This document shows positions 44,328 to 53,747 of a stretch of DNA of 64,000 nt, piece after piece. The position numbers and the translations under genes were made by a program. The notes beneath the pieces were generated by a model. The model was not told the origin of the DNA and ran no database searches. It saw nothing but the letters and a program-made list of their open reading frames with translations. Source of the DNA: Sphingobacterium siyangense (GTDB lineage: Bacteria > Bacteroidota > Bacteroidia > Sphingobacteriales > Sphingobacteriaceae). Each line of letters begins with the position of its first letter. Position 1 is the stretch's first letter. The stretch lies in the NCBI RefSeq assembly GCF_007830445.1, contig NZ_VLKR01000007.1:145654-209653 (forward strand), written 5' to 3'.

Positions 44328-44804
44328 ATGAGAAAGCTAATTGTATGCTGTTTGATGGGATTATTTATCTATTCCTGTTCCTCAAACAATGGCGAGAAAA
44401 AGACAGTTGCCAACAGTGTTAATGAATCTGGGGCTTCGGCAAATGACGCCAGTGGATATGATCCTCACCGCGGTGAGGGAAAATTTGACAAAGTGGAAAT
44501 CGCTGACCATTTGGATGCACCAATGGCCGCAGCCGGAAAATTGATTGTTGACCTGAAATGTGCTTCCTGCCACAAGCTAACCGACGAGAAACTAGTCGGG
44601 CCAGGATGGAAAGGTGTGACACAACGGAGAAAACCACAGTGGATCATGAATTTTATCACTAATCCTGATCCGATGATCGATAAGGATCCGGAATTACAGG
44701 CGCAACTTGAACTATGCATGGTCCGGATGCCTAACCAAAATCTAACGGACGAGGAAGCCCGAAAGGTATTGGAGTTTATGCGACAAAATGATGGTGTAAA
44801 ATAA
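44328..44804 (+). CDS. c-type cytochrome lipoprotein of the nos cluster
   Basis: 158-residue lipoprotein (lipobox FIYSC, Cys17) with one haem c site CASCH (Cys78, Cys81, His82) and a likely axial Met in VRMPNQNLT (about Met134). After a charged linker the domain is a standard monohaem cytochrome c of about 90 residues. It is the first gene of the operon, directly before nosZ, so it probably delivers electrons to the reductase in the periplasm. Confidence 0.92.
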   Translation: MRKLIVCCLMGLFIYSCSSNNGEKKTVANSVNESGASANDASGYDPHRGEGKFDKVEIADHLDAPMAAAGKLIVDLKCASCHKLTDEKLVGPGWKGVTQRRKPQWIMNFITNPDPMIDKDPELQAQLELCMVRMPNQNLTDEEARKVLEFMRQNDGVK

Positions 44805-44863
44805 TAAAAGCTGAATAAGAATCAACAAAGCTGCATAGGTATTAACCTTAAAATAAGAATAGA

Positions 44864-46852
44864 ATGACTTTAACAAAATACATATTGACGAGCCTAATGG
44901 CGAGCGCGGTGTTATCGACTTTCCATGCCTGTAAACCCAAAGGAGCGGGAGCCGCCGTGAGTGGTGATGCCGCTGAGAAGGTATATGTTGCCCCAGGGAA
45001 ATACGATGAATTCTACAATTTCGTATCCGGGGGATTTAGTGGGCAGCTCTCCGTTTATGGACTTCCATCCGGCAGATTATTGCGTGTAATACCCGTTTTT
45101 TCACTAGATCCCGAAAAGGGCTGGGGTTTTAGTGAAGAAACTAAACCGATGCTCGAAACGTCCCATGGCAATGTACCTTGGGATGATTTACACCACGTGC
45201 AGCTTTCGAAAACCGATGGAAACTACGACGGCCGCTGGGTATTTGTCAATGCCAACAATACCCCCCGTATTGCCCGGGTGGATCTGACAACTTTTCGTAC
45301 GGCCGAAGTGCTCGAACTCCCCAACAGCGGTGGAAACCACTCTTCGCCGTACATTACTGAAAATACCGAATATGTTGTTGCAGGAACGCGATTTTCGGTT
45401 CCGCTGGACGGTGAGTCGGGCGATGTACCTATCAATACCTTTAAAAAGAATTTTCGCGGAACATTGAGCTTTGTCAGCGTCAATAAGGATAATGGCAACA
45501 TGGAATTGGCTTTTCAGATTGAGACACCCGGTGTAAACTATGACCTGAGCCGAGCCGGTAAAGGGACTTCTCATGGTTGGTTCTTCTTCTCCACCTACAA
45601 TACCGAACAGGCAAATACATTGCTGGAGGTCAATGCATCCAAAAATGACAAAGACTTTATATTGGCCGTCAACTGGAAAAAAGCCGAAGAGTATTTGAAA
45701 GCCGGAAAAGGGAAAAAGGTTACCGGGTTGAAGTATGCCCATAACACTTACGACGAGAAATCACATACCGCAAAAACATCTTTTAATACAGAAACGATCG
45801 TATTGAAGGCAGAGGAGCTGGAGGGGCTATGCTACTATATCCCTTGCCCAAAATCTCCGCACGGTGTCGACGTTGATCCTACAGGCGAATATATTGTAGG
45901 GTCGGGTAAACTGGCTGCGGTCATACCTGTATTCTCGTTCGCTAAGATGCAGAAAGCAATCCAGGAAAAACAATTCGAAGGAAAATTCGGTGGTATCCCA
46001 ATTATCAAATACGAATCTGCGCTGTACGGCGAAGTCCAAAAACCTGGCTTGGGCCCACTGCATACAGAATTTGATGGCAGAGGAAATGCAATCACGTCAT
46101 TCTTTGTGTCTTCCGAATTGGTGAAATGGAATATTAAGGATTTAAAGGTGCTCGACCGTACACCAACATTTTACTCAACAGGCCATTTAATGATACCTGG
46201 TGGAGATACCAAAAATCCAGAAGGCAAATATGTCATCGCCTATAATAAGATTACGAAAGACCGCTTTCTCCCTACAGGACCGGAGTTGGCTCAGAGTGCC
46301 CAATTGTTTGATATCTCGGGAGACAAAATGCAATTGTTGTTAGACTTTCCGACCATTGGTGAACCACATTATGCGCAAGCTATCAAAGCGGAGAAAGTGA
46401 AAGACAAAAGTGTGAAGATTTTTAAAATTGAAGAAAATACCAGCCCATTTGTTGCCAAAGGAGACAAAGATGCACGCGTTGAACGTAAAGGTAACCAGGT
46501 ACATGTATACCTGACATCCATCCGTTCACACTTCACTCCGGACAATATCGAGGGTGTACAACTAGGCGATGAAGTCTATTTCCATGTGACCAATATTGAG
46601 CAGGACTGGGATATGCCGCATGGCTTTGCTGTCAAAGGCGCAAAGAATGGAGAATTGCTCATTATGCCGGGAGAGACACAGACATTGAAATGGGTTCCAG
46701 ATAGAGTAGGTGTATTCCCGTTCTACTGTACGGATTTTTGTAGCGCGTTACACCAAGAGATGCAGGGGTATATCCGTATCTCAAAAAAAGGAAACAATGT
46801 TCCGTTGATTTATAGTCTGGGAACCAATCAACCGCAAGAGAAGACCAATTAA
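44864..46852 (+). CDS. nosZ: Nitrous oxide reductase, Sec-type (clade II)
   Basis: 662-residue periplasmic copper enzyme reducing N2O to N2. The N-terminus is a Sec lipoprotein-like leader (SAVLSTFHAC), not a Tat signal, which is the clade II hallmark. The beta-propeller carries CuZ-type histidine segments (DDLHHVQLS, SHGWFFFSTYN, SPHGVDVDPTGEYIV, GLGPLHTEFDGRG). The C-terminal cupredoxin has the CuA ligands in WDMPHGFAVKG and FYCTDFCSALHQEMQGY. All key regions look intact. The gene order cytochrome c, nosZ, membrane protein, nosL, nosD, nosF, nosY is typical. Confidence 0.97.
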   Translation: MTLTKYILTSLMASAVLSTFHACKPKGAGAAVSGDAAEKVYVAPGKYDEFYNFVSGGFSGQLSVYGLPSGRLLRVIPVFSLDPEKGWGFSEETKPMLETSHGNVPWDDLHHVQLSKTDGNYDGRWVFVNANNTPRIARVDLTTFRTAEVLELPNSGGNHSSPYITENTEYVVAGTRFSVPLDGESGDVPINTFKKNFRGTLSFVSVNKDNGNMELAFQIETPGVNYDLSRAGKGTSHGWFFFSTYNTEQANTLLEVNASKNDKDFILAVNWKKAEEYLKAGKGKKVTGLKYAHNTYDEKSHTAKTSFNTETIVLKAEELEGLCYYIPCPKSPHGVDVDPTGEYIVGSGKLAAVIPVFSFAKMQKAIQEKQFEGKFGGIPIIKYESALYGEVQKPGLGPLHTEFDGRGNAITSFFVSSELVKWNIKDLKVLDRTPTFYSTGHLMIPGGDTKNPEGKYVIAYNKITKDRFLPTGPELAQSAQLFDISGDKMQLLLDFPTIGEPHYAQAIKAEKVKDKSVKIFKIEENTSPFVAKGDKDARVERKGNQVHVYLTSIRSHFTPDNIEGVQLGDEVYFHVTNIEQDWDMPHGFAVKGAKNGELLIMPGETQTLKWVPDRVGVFPFYCTDFCSALHQEMQGYIRISKKGNNVPLIYSLGTNQPQEKTN

Positions 46853-46863
46853 TATAACCTACA

Positions 46864-47478
46864 ATGATGAAAACTACAAGTCACCTGTCAGCAGTACATC
46901 GGATTCTTTTGATCCTGAGTGGCCTGGCCCTGGTAGCGGTCATCTTCCTACCCATCTGGCGTATTGAGCTCGACGCAGCACAATACCCAGAAGGGCTAGA
47001 ACTACAGATCTATAGCAACAAGTTGGCCGGACAAGTTGATATTATCAATGGACTGAACCACTATATCGGGATGAAAACGCTACATGCGGAAGATTTCATA
47101 GAATTTAAGGTCTTGCCCTATATCATCTTATTTTTTGCGCTTGCTTTTTTGCTTACCGGTTTCGTGCAGAATAGAAAACTGCTCTATGGCTTATTCTTTT
47201 GTTTTCTGCTTTTTGGAGTCGCAGCCCTGGTTGACTTTTATATCTGGGAATACAACTATGGGCATCAGCTCGATCCATCTGCACCGATAAAAGTTCCCGG
47301 AATGTCTTATCAGCCACCACTGATCGGATACAAACAGCTTTTAAATTTTGGCGCCTATTCTATACCTGATATCGGGGGATGGATCTTTATACTCTGTGGA
47401 ATTATCTTGGCCTTTTGTACAGTGCGGGAGTGGCAAAATAATAAAACCCTAAAACTAAAATCATATGAGAAACTATAA
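46864..47478 (+). CDS. nos-associated integral membrane protein
   Basis: 204 residues with about five membrane helices (ILLILSGLALVAVIFLPIW at the N-terminus, VLPYIILFFALAFLLTGF, LYGLFFCFLLFGVAALV, and IPDIGGWIFILCGIILAF). It has a periplasmic segment with GLNHYIGMKTLHAEDFIEFK. Proteins of this size and type sit between nosZ and nosL in clade II clusters and may correspond to what has been called NosB. The role is unknown. It overlaps nosL by 14 nt. A second ATG at 46867 is possible. Confidence 0.75.
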   Translation: MMKTTSHLSAVHRILLILSGLALVAVIFLPIWRIELDAAQYPEGLELQIYSNKLAGQVDIINGLNHYIGMKTLHAEDFIEFKVLPYIILFFALAFLLTGFVQNRKLLYGLFFCFLLFGVAALVDFYIWEYNYGHQLDPSAPIKVPGMSYQPPLIGYKQLLNFGAYSIPDIGGWIFILCGIILAFCTVREWQNNKTLKLKSYEKL

Positions 47479-47914
47479 ATTATTTGCGTTGATCTGTAGT
47501 AGTATATTGCTGGTTCTATGTAGTTTGCAGGCCTGTCAGGGCAACAATAAACCCAAGCCTATTAAATACGGTAGCGAGCAATGTGCCCACTGTAAGATGA
47601 CAATAACGGACGCGCGTTTTGGTACGCAGCTGCAGACAAAAAAGGGACGGGTCTTTAATTTTGATGACGTACAATGTATGATCGCCTTTGTCAAAGGGAA
47701 CTCGGTCAAAAAAGAAGAGATTGCCGTTTATTACCTGCCGGATTATGTTAGCCATAAGCTCGTACCGGCTGAAGGTGCATATTATCTCAAAAGTGAAGCC
47801 TTGAAAAGCCCAATGCGAGGCAATGTTGCTGTATTTGAAAAACGGGTGGAACTGGATAAGGTCAAAGCAGAGATCGGTGGCACGGTGATGACCTGGAATG
47901 ATCTGTGGAAATAA
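47465..47914 (+). CDS. nosL: NosL copper-binding lipoprotein
   Basis: 149-residue lipoprotein (lipobox SLQAC, Cys24). The copper chaperone signature is QCAHCKMTITDARFGTQLQT, with Cys40, Cys43 and Met45, followed by GRVFNFDDVQCMIAFVKG. NosL delivers Cu(I) for the CuZ centre of NosZ. It overlaps the preceding gene and lies 10 nt before nosD. Confidence 0.95.
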   Translation: MRNYKLFALICSSILLVLCSLQACQGNNKPKPIKYGSEQCAHCKMTITDARFGTQLQTKKGRVFNFDDVQCMIAFVKGNSVKKEEIAVYYLPDYVSHKLVPAEGAYYLKSEALKSPMRGNVAVFEKRVELDKVKAEIGGTVMTWNDLWK

Positions 47915-47924
47915 ATGAATAACA

Positions 47925-49175
47925 ATGAAGAATCTAGCTTTAGCGTTGTACTGTGCAATGGCTTGTCTTTGGCTCGTAAACGTGCCTGTATCGGCGACAA
48001 CCATCCAGGTAGGAAAGGGGCAGTCGGTCAGAACAATAAAGGCTGGCTTAGCACAAGCGAAATCAGGTGATACCGTTTTAGTAGCGGCGGGTGTGTATAA
48101 GGAGGGGAATATTGTTATTGATAAGGCAATTTTCCTGAAAGGCCTGGGAAAACCTGTGCTGGACGGCGAGAAAAAATATGAACCGCTCTCGATCAAATCA
48201 CCGCAGGTTACTGTTCAAGGCTTTTTAATACAGCATTCGGGACATTCTTCCATGAATGATATTGCCGGTATTAAAATTTACAATACAGCGCATATCAAAA
48301 TTTTTGACAATGAGCTCGTGGACAATTTTTTCGGGATTTATGCGCAGAATGCTACAAACGTTGAAATACGGGGCAATATCCTCAAAGCTTTTGGTACAGC
48401 GGAGCAGCTGATTGGTAATGGTATTCATGCTTGGAAATCAGATAGTTTAAGTGTTGAAAATAATGAAGTGTCTGGACATAGGGACGGTATTTATCTTGAG
48501 TTTGTGACCCATACTCGAGTACAGGGCAATCTTTCTGAAAAAAATCTGCGCTATGGTCTCCATTTTATGTTTTCCCATGAGAACAGTTACATCTCAAACA
48601 CCTTTCGCAGCAATGGTGCAGGTGTAGCTGTTATGTATACCAAGCATGTCCATATGGAAAACAATAATTTCGAAGAGAATTGGGGCGATGCCGCCTATGG
48701 ATTGTTGCTCAAAGATATTTCCGATAGTCAGATCATCAACAATCAGTTTAGCCGCAATACCACGGGTATTTTTATGGAAGGATCGAATCGTATCCATATT
48801 GAACATAACAATTTTAAGAGCAACGGATGGGGGCTCAAGATTCAGTCGAGCTGTATGGACAATGTGCTTAAAGACAATAATTTTCTTCAGAATACCTTTG
48901 ATGTTGCCACCAATGGTACCCTTACACTCAACAGCTTTGTGCATAACTATTGGGACAAATACGAGGGATACGATCTGGACAAAGACGGATTTGGGGATAT
49001 CCCTTTTCGTCCCGTAAGCCTATTCTCGATGATGGTTGAGCGCTATCCTTCGGCGATGTTACTTTTTCGAAGTTTTATGGCCATGTTGTTCGACCGGACT
49101 GAAAAGCTATTACCAAGTCTGACACCCGAGGGGCTTAAAGACGATAAGCCTCGCATGAAATCAATAAAAGTATGA
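47925..49175 (+). CDS. nosD: NosD periplasmic maturation protein
   Basis: 416 residues with a signal peptide (ending VPVSA|TTIQVG) and a right-handed parallel beta-helix made of CASH-type repeats (IKIYNTAHIKIFDNELVDNF, VEIRGNILKAFG, LSVENNEVSGHRDGIYLE, MENNNFEENWGDAAYG). NosD works with the NosFY transporter to supply sulfur for the copper-sulfide cluster of NosZ. Its last 4 nt overlap nosF. Confidence 0.95.
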   Translation: MKNLALALYCAMACLWLVNVPVSATTIQVGKGQSVRTIKAGLAQAKSGDTVLVAAGVYKEGNIVIDKAIFLKGLGKPVLDGEKKYEPLSIKSPQVTVQGFLIQHSGHSSMNDIAGIKIYNTAHIKIFDNELVDNFFGIYAQNATNVEIRGNILKAFGTAEQLIGNGIHAWKSDSLSVENNEVSGHRDGIYLEFVTHTRVQGNLSEKNLRYGLHFMFSHENSYISNTFRSNGAGVAVMYTKHVHMENNNFEENWGDAAYGLLLKDISDSQIINNQFSRNTTGIFMEGSNRIHIEHNNFKSNGWGLKIQSSCMDNVLKDNNFLQNTFDVATNGTLTLNSFVHNYWDKYEGYDLDKDGFGDIPFRPVSLFSMMVERYPSAMLLFRSFMAMLFDRTEKLLPSLTPEGLKDDKPRMKSIKV

Positions 49176-49885
49176 TTAGTATCCAGCAGTTAACGAAAAG
49201 CTTTGGAAAATTCAATGCATTAAAGGGCATTGATCTGACCTTGAATGGCGGCGAATGCGTTGCCTTAATTGGCCCCAATGGCAGTGGTAAGACTACTTTG
49301 ATCAAGTCTGTCCTAGGTATGGTCATGCCGAGTGCCGGACGGATCACTTTTGAAGGACAGGACATTGGACAGCAATGGGCTTATCGGAACCATATCGGCT
49401 ATATGCCGCAGATCGGTCAATATCCTGAGAATATGTCCATCAAACAGGTCCTGGATATGATCAAAGATATCCGTAAACAGCCCCAGGCGGATTCGGATCT
49501 TTATCAGGCTTTTGGCGTGGACAAGCTGTTGGAAAAACGGATGGCAACGCTTTCCGGTGGCACAAGACAAAAAGTAAGTGCCTGTATCGCATTTATGTTT
49601 GACCCCAAAGTACTCATCCTGGATGAACCTACAGCAGGACTGGATCCTCTGTCTACCGAAATTCTCAAGGATAAAATCAAAAAAGAAATCGGACGCGGTA
49701 AACTGATCATCATCAGTTCCCATGTGCTTAGTGATCTCGATGAATTTGTATCGCAGATTGTCTTTCTGCAGGAAGGAGAGCTGAAGTTTCATAAGAGTTT
49801 GCAGCAATTAAAAGAAGATACAGGTACTGAAAAGCTATCTAAAGCAATCGCTTATTTGATGCAGAACCGCGACCTGTCTAATTAG
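49172..49885 (+). CDS. nosF: NosF ABC transporter ATP-binding protein
   Basis: 237-residue ABC ATPase with Walker A LIGPNGSGKTTLIKS, the Q-loop region HIGYMPQIGQYPE, signature LSGGTRQKVSA, Walker B KVLILDEPTAGLDP and the switch His in ISSHVLSDLDE. It forms the energising part of the NosDFY complex. It overlaps nosD (ATGA) and is followed after 7 nt by nosY. Confidence 0.96.
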   Translation: MISIQQLTKSFGKFNALKGIDLTLNGGECVALIGPNGSGKTTLIKSVLGMVMPSAGRITFEGQDIGQQWAYRNHIGYMPQIGQYPENMSIKQVLDMIKDIRKQPQADSDLYQAFGVDKLLEKRMATLSGGTRQKVSACIAFMFDPKVLILDEPTAGLDPLSTEILKDKIKKEIGRGKLIIISSHVLSDLDEFVSQIVFLQEGELKFHKSLQQLKEDTGTEKLSKAIAYLMQNRDLSN

Positions 49886-49892
49886 AGAAAAG

Positions 49893-50660
49893 ATGAATAA
49901 AATTATACGCTACGTTTTTGTGGATCTCTTGCGCAACAAGACCATTTTATGCTACACCATATTACTCTTTGTACTTTCCATGACGGTCTATAGCATGGAG
50001 GACAACTATGAAAAGGGATTACTCAGTCTACTGAATATTGTGTTGTTTGTAGTTCCGCTGATGAGTATCATTTTTTCAGGCATCTATATCTACCAGAGTT
50101 CCGAGTTTATCAATTGCCTTGTCAGTCAGCCTTTGCAACGGCAAAGCATTTGGGGCAGCCTGTATGTGGGTCTGGCAGGTGCACTTAGTTTAGCTTTTTT
50201 TATTGGCGTTGGCATACCAACTTTTATCTATGCATTTAGCTCTTCGGGAATTACTTTGGTCGGTTGCGGACTGTTACTTTCTTTGATTTTCGTTTCGATC
50301 GCGATGTGGACATCTGTATTGATCAGAGATAAGTCGAAGGGGATAGGATTGGCAATTTTGCTTTGGCTTTATTTCACGCTGCTTTTTGACGCACTGGTGC
50401 TTTTCATCCTATTTCAGTTTGCGGATTATCCCATCGAACATGGAATGGTTGCACTGTCCATGCTCAATCCCATCGATATCTGTCGCATCCTTATTTTATT
50501 ACAGGTCGATCTATCCGCGATGATGGGCTATACAGGGGCGATATTTCGGGATTTCTTCGGTAATACATTCGGCATTGCGATCACCCTGTTGGTCATGTTG
50601 CTCTGGTGCCTCATTCCTCTAGGGCTATCTATTCGCTATTTTAAGAAAAAGGATTTATAA
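49893..50660 (+). CDS. nosY: NosY ABC transporter permease
   Basis: 255 residues with six membrane helices (for example ILCYTILLFVLSMTVYS, LLNIVLFVVPLMSIIFSGIY, GLAGALSLAFFIGVGIPTFI, GIGLAILLWLYFTLLFDALV). It is the ABC-2 type permease partner of NosF. The position directly after nosF completes the canonical cluster. Confidence 0.94.
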   Translation: MNKIIRYVFVDLLRNKTILCYTILLFVLSMTVYSMEDNYEKGLLSLLNIVLFVVPLMSIIFSGIYIYQSSEFINCLVSQPLQRQSIWGSLYVGLAGALSLAFFIGVGIPTFIYAFSSSGITLVGCGLLLSLIFVSIAMWTSVLIRDKSKGIGLAILLWLYFTLLFDALVLFILFQFADYPIEHGMVALSMLNPIDICRILILLQVDLSAMMGYTGAIFRDFFGNTFGIAITLLVMLLWCLIPLGLSIRYFKKKDL

Positions 50661-50689
50661 TAATTTATTGACCATTTAATACTATTATC

Positions 50690-51616
50690 ATGATTAAATC
50701 ACCGTTATTGGAGGTTTTCAATATAGAACCTCGACTTAAACACCCGACCATATTTGATCACTTCGATGCCCTGGATTCGGGCGAGTCATTTATTATCAAA
50801 AACGATCATGATCCTAAACCGCTCTATTATCAGTTGCTGGGTGAACGTGGAAAGGATCTCATTTGGAATTATCTTGAATCGGGGCCCGAATACTGGCAGG
50901 TTCGCCTTGGCAAACCGCTCGAAAGCGAAACACTGGAAACCGTTGGCCATATTGCTGCCAAGGATATCCGCAAGGCCGAAGTTTTAAAACAGCTTGGGGT
51001 AGATTTTTGTTGCGGTGGTAAGCAGACGCTTAAGGAGGCCGCTCATAGTGTTGGTCTCGATGAAATTGAATTGCGCAGACGGTTAAACCAATCCGAAGAG
51101 CTTCCTATAGCCGGCCCACCGCTAAATTTTAAAGATTGGGATATCGATTTTTTAAGTGATTATATTAAGAATGTTCATCATCGGTATGTCCGGGAAAAAG
51201 GACCGATTATTCAGGAACTTGCACATAAAGTGGCCGATGTGCATGCACAGCAGCATCCCGAGCTGGTCAACTTGTCCAAAGAACTCGATGCCTTTCTTGA
51301 TGACCTTTACCATCATTTGGATAAAGAGGAGAAGCAGCTCTTTCCGGCAACCAAGAATGAACAAGAATTGACCAGCAAACAGGTAGAGCAGCTCATTCAA
51401 TTTTTGATTTCCGAACACGAAGATTCAGGAAAGGAACTTCAGCAGTTGCGCAAAATTACCCAAAATTACACATTGCCAGCCAATGCCTGCAATTCCTACA
51501 CGTCATTATTTTCACAGATCGAATCTTTCGAATCCGATCTTTTGCAGCATATCCACCTGGAGAATAATATTTTATTTCCAAAGTTGCTCGCGAGCTACGG
51601 TGTTCAAATGAATTAA
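50690..51616 (+). CDS. RIC/ScdA-type di-iron protein with N-terminal DUF2249 domain
   Basis: 308 residues with three parts. A DUF2249-like domain (about 1-80, LEVFNIEPRLKHPTIFDHFD) is followed by a ScdA_N domain (about 85-145, DIRKAEVLKQLGVDFCCGGK with its CCGG motif). A haemerythrin-like di-iron domain follows (about 155-300; HHRYVREKGP, VHAQQHPEL, YHHLDKEEKQLFP, SEHEDSG, HIHLENNILFP). RIC proteins repair iron-sulfur centres damaged by NO, which fits a denitrification module. The DUF2249 fusion is an addition to the usual architecture of about 220-240 residues. Confidence 0.9.
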   Translation: MIKSPLLEVFNIEPRLKHPTIFDHFDALDSGESFIIKNDHDPKPLYYQLLGERGKDLIWNYLESGPEYWQVRLGKPLESETLETVGHIAAKDIRKAEVLKQLGVDFCCGGKQTLKEAAHSVGLDEIELRRRLNQSEELPIAGPPLNFKDWDIDFLSDYIKNVHHRYVREKGPIIQELAHKVADVHAQQHPELVNLSKELDAFLDDLYHHLDKEEKQLFPATKNEQELTSKQVEQLIQFLISEHEDSGKELQQLRKITQNYTLPANACNSYTSLFSQIESFESDLLQHIHLENNILFPKLLASYGVQMN

Positions 51617-51630
51617 AAACTAGAAAAGCC

Positions 51631-52458
51631 ATGCGGATAAACCAGCATACCAAGATTTCAGAACTGATCAGCTATAATGACTTAAGCATTGAAGCCATTG
51701 CAGCTATTGCCAAACCCTTGCGTAAGATCCGGATCCCGGTGTTGCGTCGGATACTGGCCCCTCGGGTCTCCATAGGCGAAGCAGCAAAAATTGGCGGATG
51801 TTCGGTTGCAGATTTTCGTGCTGCGCTGGTACCGCTCGGCTTTATTTGGATGTCAGATGGAGCTGAGAAAGTCAATGATCCATTCGATGCAGCAGAGCGG
51901 CCAAGTTGGATGGATGATGCAGCAGTGACGGTTGTATTCGATGTGAGACCCCTATTGGAAATGGGGCAAGATCCATTAAAAGATATTTTTCAGTTGTATC
52001 GCTCACTCGTCGCAGGAGGGATTCTTTGCATCAGCAATTCATTTGTCCCCATTCCATTGATTAGGCGTATGGAGGAGCGTGGAGTGCCAAGCTATAGCCA
52101 CGAATGGGCGGAGGGCGAATTCAGAAGTTACTTTTATAAAAAAGATACAGTGCTGTCCGTTCAGCCTGCTGAGGGCGATCATATTTCATTTGTGCCGAAA
52201 CGACTTTTTGAGCAGAAATTAGCGCGACTTTCCGCGCTTCAACTTGTTACATTGGATGTCAGGACATTGCCTATGCCGCAGCCCATGGAATCAATTCTTG
52301 AGGCCCTTGCTCAACTGAAAGCCGATGAGGTTGTCTATGTAAAACATCGGAAGGTTCCGCTCCATTTACTAGAAGAACTGGATCATTTTTCTTATCGGAT
52401 TTTCATCCATGAACAACATCCTGGAGATGTCCATCTGTTAATTTACCCCGTTAAATAA
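51631..52458 (+). CDS. DUF1858-like plus two DUF2249-like domains
   Basis: 275-residue cytoplasmic protein. An N-terminal DUF1858-like domain (about 1-65, ISELISYNDLSIEAIAAIAK) is followed by two DUF2249-type domains. The first is at about 88-170 (VTVVFDVRPLLEMGQDPLKD) and the second at about 200-275 (VTLDVRTLPMPQPMESILEA). DUF2249 resembles sulfur-carrier TusA-like folds, though no conserved Cys of that kind is seen. It lies between the RIC gene and a membrane protein in one tight operon. Function is unknown; NO-related by context. Confidence 0.75.
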   Translation: MRINQHTKISELISYNDLSIEAIAAIAKPLRKIRIPVLRRILAPRVSIGEAAKIGGCSVADFRAALVPLGFIWMSDGAEKVNDPFDAAERPSWMDDAAVTVVFDVRPLLEMGQDPLKDIFQLYRSLVAGGILCISNSFVPIPLIRRMEERGVPSYSHEWAEGEFRSYFYKKDTVLSVQPAEGDHISFVPKRLFEQKLARLSALQLVTLDVRTLPMPQPMESILEALAQLKADEVVYVKHRKVPLHLLEELDHFSYRIFIHEQHPGDVHLLIYPVK

Positions 52459-52459
52459 A

Positions 52460-53722
52460 ATGGCACATATTGCTATTCATAAGAGCCCAGAAGCGTATGC
52501 TGTATTGCCGTTTTTTATCACTGCGGGCATTTTTTTTCTACTGTTCAGCTTCCTCTTGGTTTTTAGCGGGGGGCAGCTCTTTGGGCACCATTTTCAACCA
52601 AAAGTGCTGGCAATCGTCCATAGCCTTGCACTAGGTTGGGGCACGATGGTGATTTATGGAGCGGCGTATCAGCTGGTGCCGGTTATTTTTGAACGTTCAC
52701 TTCGCTCTTCCAAATTGGCATTTTTCAGTTATATCCTATTGACATCGGGAACCTGTGTGTTGATTTATAGTTTCTGGTATTTCAAGATCGGTTTACTCAT
52801 GTGCGTTGGAGGGCTATTGATTACGCTCAGCTCCTACCTGTACTTCTACTTGCTGTGGATGACGACTAAAGATGTGGAGCATCTATTTGAACTACGCCTT
52901 TATTTTACGTTCTCGGCCTTCTGGCTTTGTTTTACAACCACCTTAGGCCTTTTGCTTGCCATTAATTTAGCCCATGGTTTTCTAACAAAAAGTCACCTCG
53001 ATATCCTAAAGCTACACGCCCACGTCGGTATTGTTGGTTGGTTTTTGCAGTTGATCCTGGGAGCGGGAGCGAAGATGCTGCCGATGTTTCTCTTGGGACA
53101 ATCCACCAAAACAAAGTGGCTTTATGTTTCGGTCATTTTGATAAACCTTGGATTGGTACTTTTTTTATTGGACGGATACAGCCATCCTGTGGGATTAAGA
53201 TCTCTTACCTTTGGAGCAATAGTGCTATTGGGAGTAGTTTGCTGGGCCGTTTTTGTCGTGGATTGTTTTGTGCACCGGGCGCGTAAGGTACTGGATATTC
53301 CGATGAAACATAGTTTCATTTCCTTTTTGAGTTTATTGTTCGCGTTTCTCACCTTACCTATGGTTGTCCGGCAGGAGTCTGGTAATTGGGTGAATTTATA
53401 TGCCGCATGGGTGTTTTTTGGATGGTTAACGGGTATTATTTTAGGGATGACCTATAAGACCCTGCCTTTTATGATCTGGAATTGGCGCTATAAAGATCTC
53501 AATGGCATCAAAAAAATACCTTTGCCCAAGGAACTTTATAGTCAGCGATTACTTTCTATACAATATTATCTTTACCTAGTGGCGCTTGTCGTCATGGCGG
53601 TTGCTGTAGCCGGTCAATTCAGGTGGGCATTATACTGTGCAGCCTGGCTTTGGGCAGCACTTGCTGCTGTTTATGTTGTCAATGTCGGAAAAGTAGTTTT
53701 TCATCAAAGAAAAAGTAAATAA
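52460..53722 (+). CDS. NnrS/haem-copper-oxidase-like 12-helix membrane protein
   Basis: 420 residues with about 12 membrane helices. His-containing segments include KVLAIVHSLALGWGTMVIYG, VPVIFERS, and LKLHAHVGIVGWFLQLILGA with AKMLPMFLLG, the pattern of the cytochrome-oxidase-subunit-I-like or NnrS-type proteins near denitrification genes. It starts 1 nt after the previous stop. It is a distant match in layout to the 42174-43409 protein at the other end of the module. Confidence 0.75.
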   Translation: MAHIAIHKSPEAYAVLPFFITAGIFFLLFSFLLVFSGGQLFGHHFQPKVLAIVHSLALGWGTMVIYGAAYQLVPVIFERSLRSSKLAFFSYILLTSGTCVLIYSFWYFKIGLLMCVGGLLITLSSYLYFYLLWMTTKDVEHLFELRLYFTFSAFWLCFTTTLGLLLAINLAHGFLTKSHLDILKLHAHVGIVGWFLQLILGAGAKMLPMFLLGQSTKTKWLYVSVILINLGLVLFLLDGYSHPVGLRSLTFGAIVLLGVVCWAVFVVDCFVHRARKVLDIPMKHSFISFLSLLFAFLTLPMVVRQESGNWVNLYAAWVFFGWLTGIILGMTYKTLPFMIWNWRYKDLNGIKKIPLPKELYSQRLLSIQYYLYLVALVVMAVAVAGQFRWALYCAAWLWAALAAVYVVNVGKVVFHQRKSK

Positions 53723-53747
53723 ACTACGGACCTCGCCTATATATTTA

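Noticed and set aside
45188..45742. 184-codon minus-strand frame inside nosZ
   Set aside because: Shadow of the nosZ reading frame; the sense translation carries all expected copper ligands.
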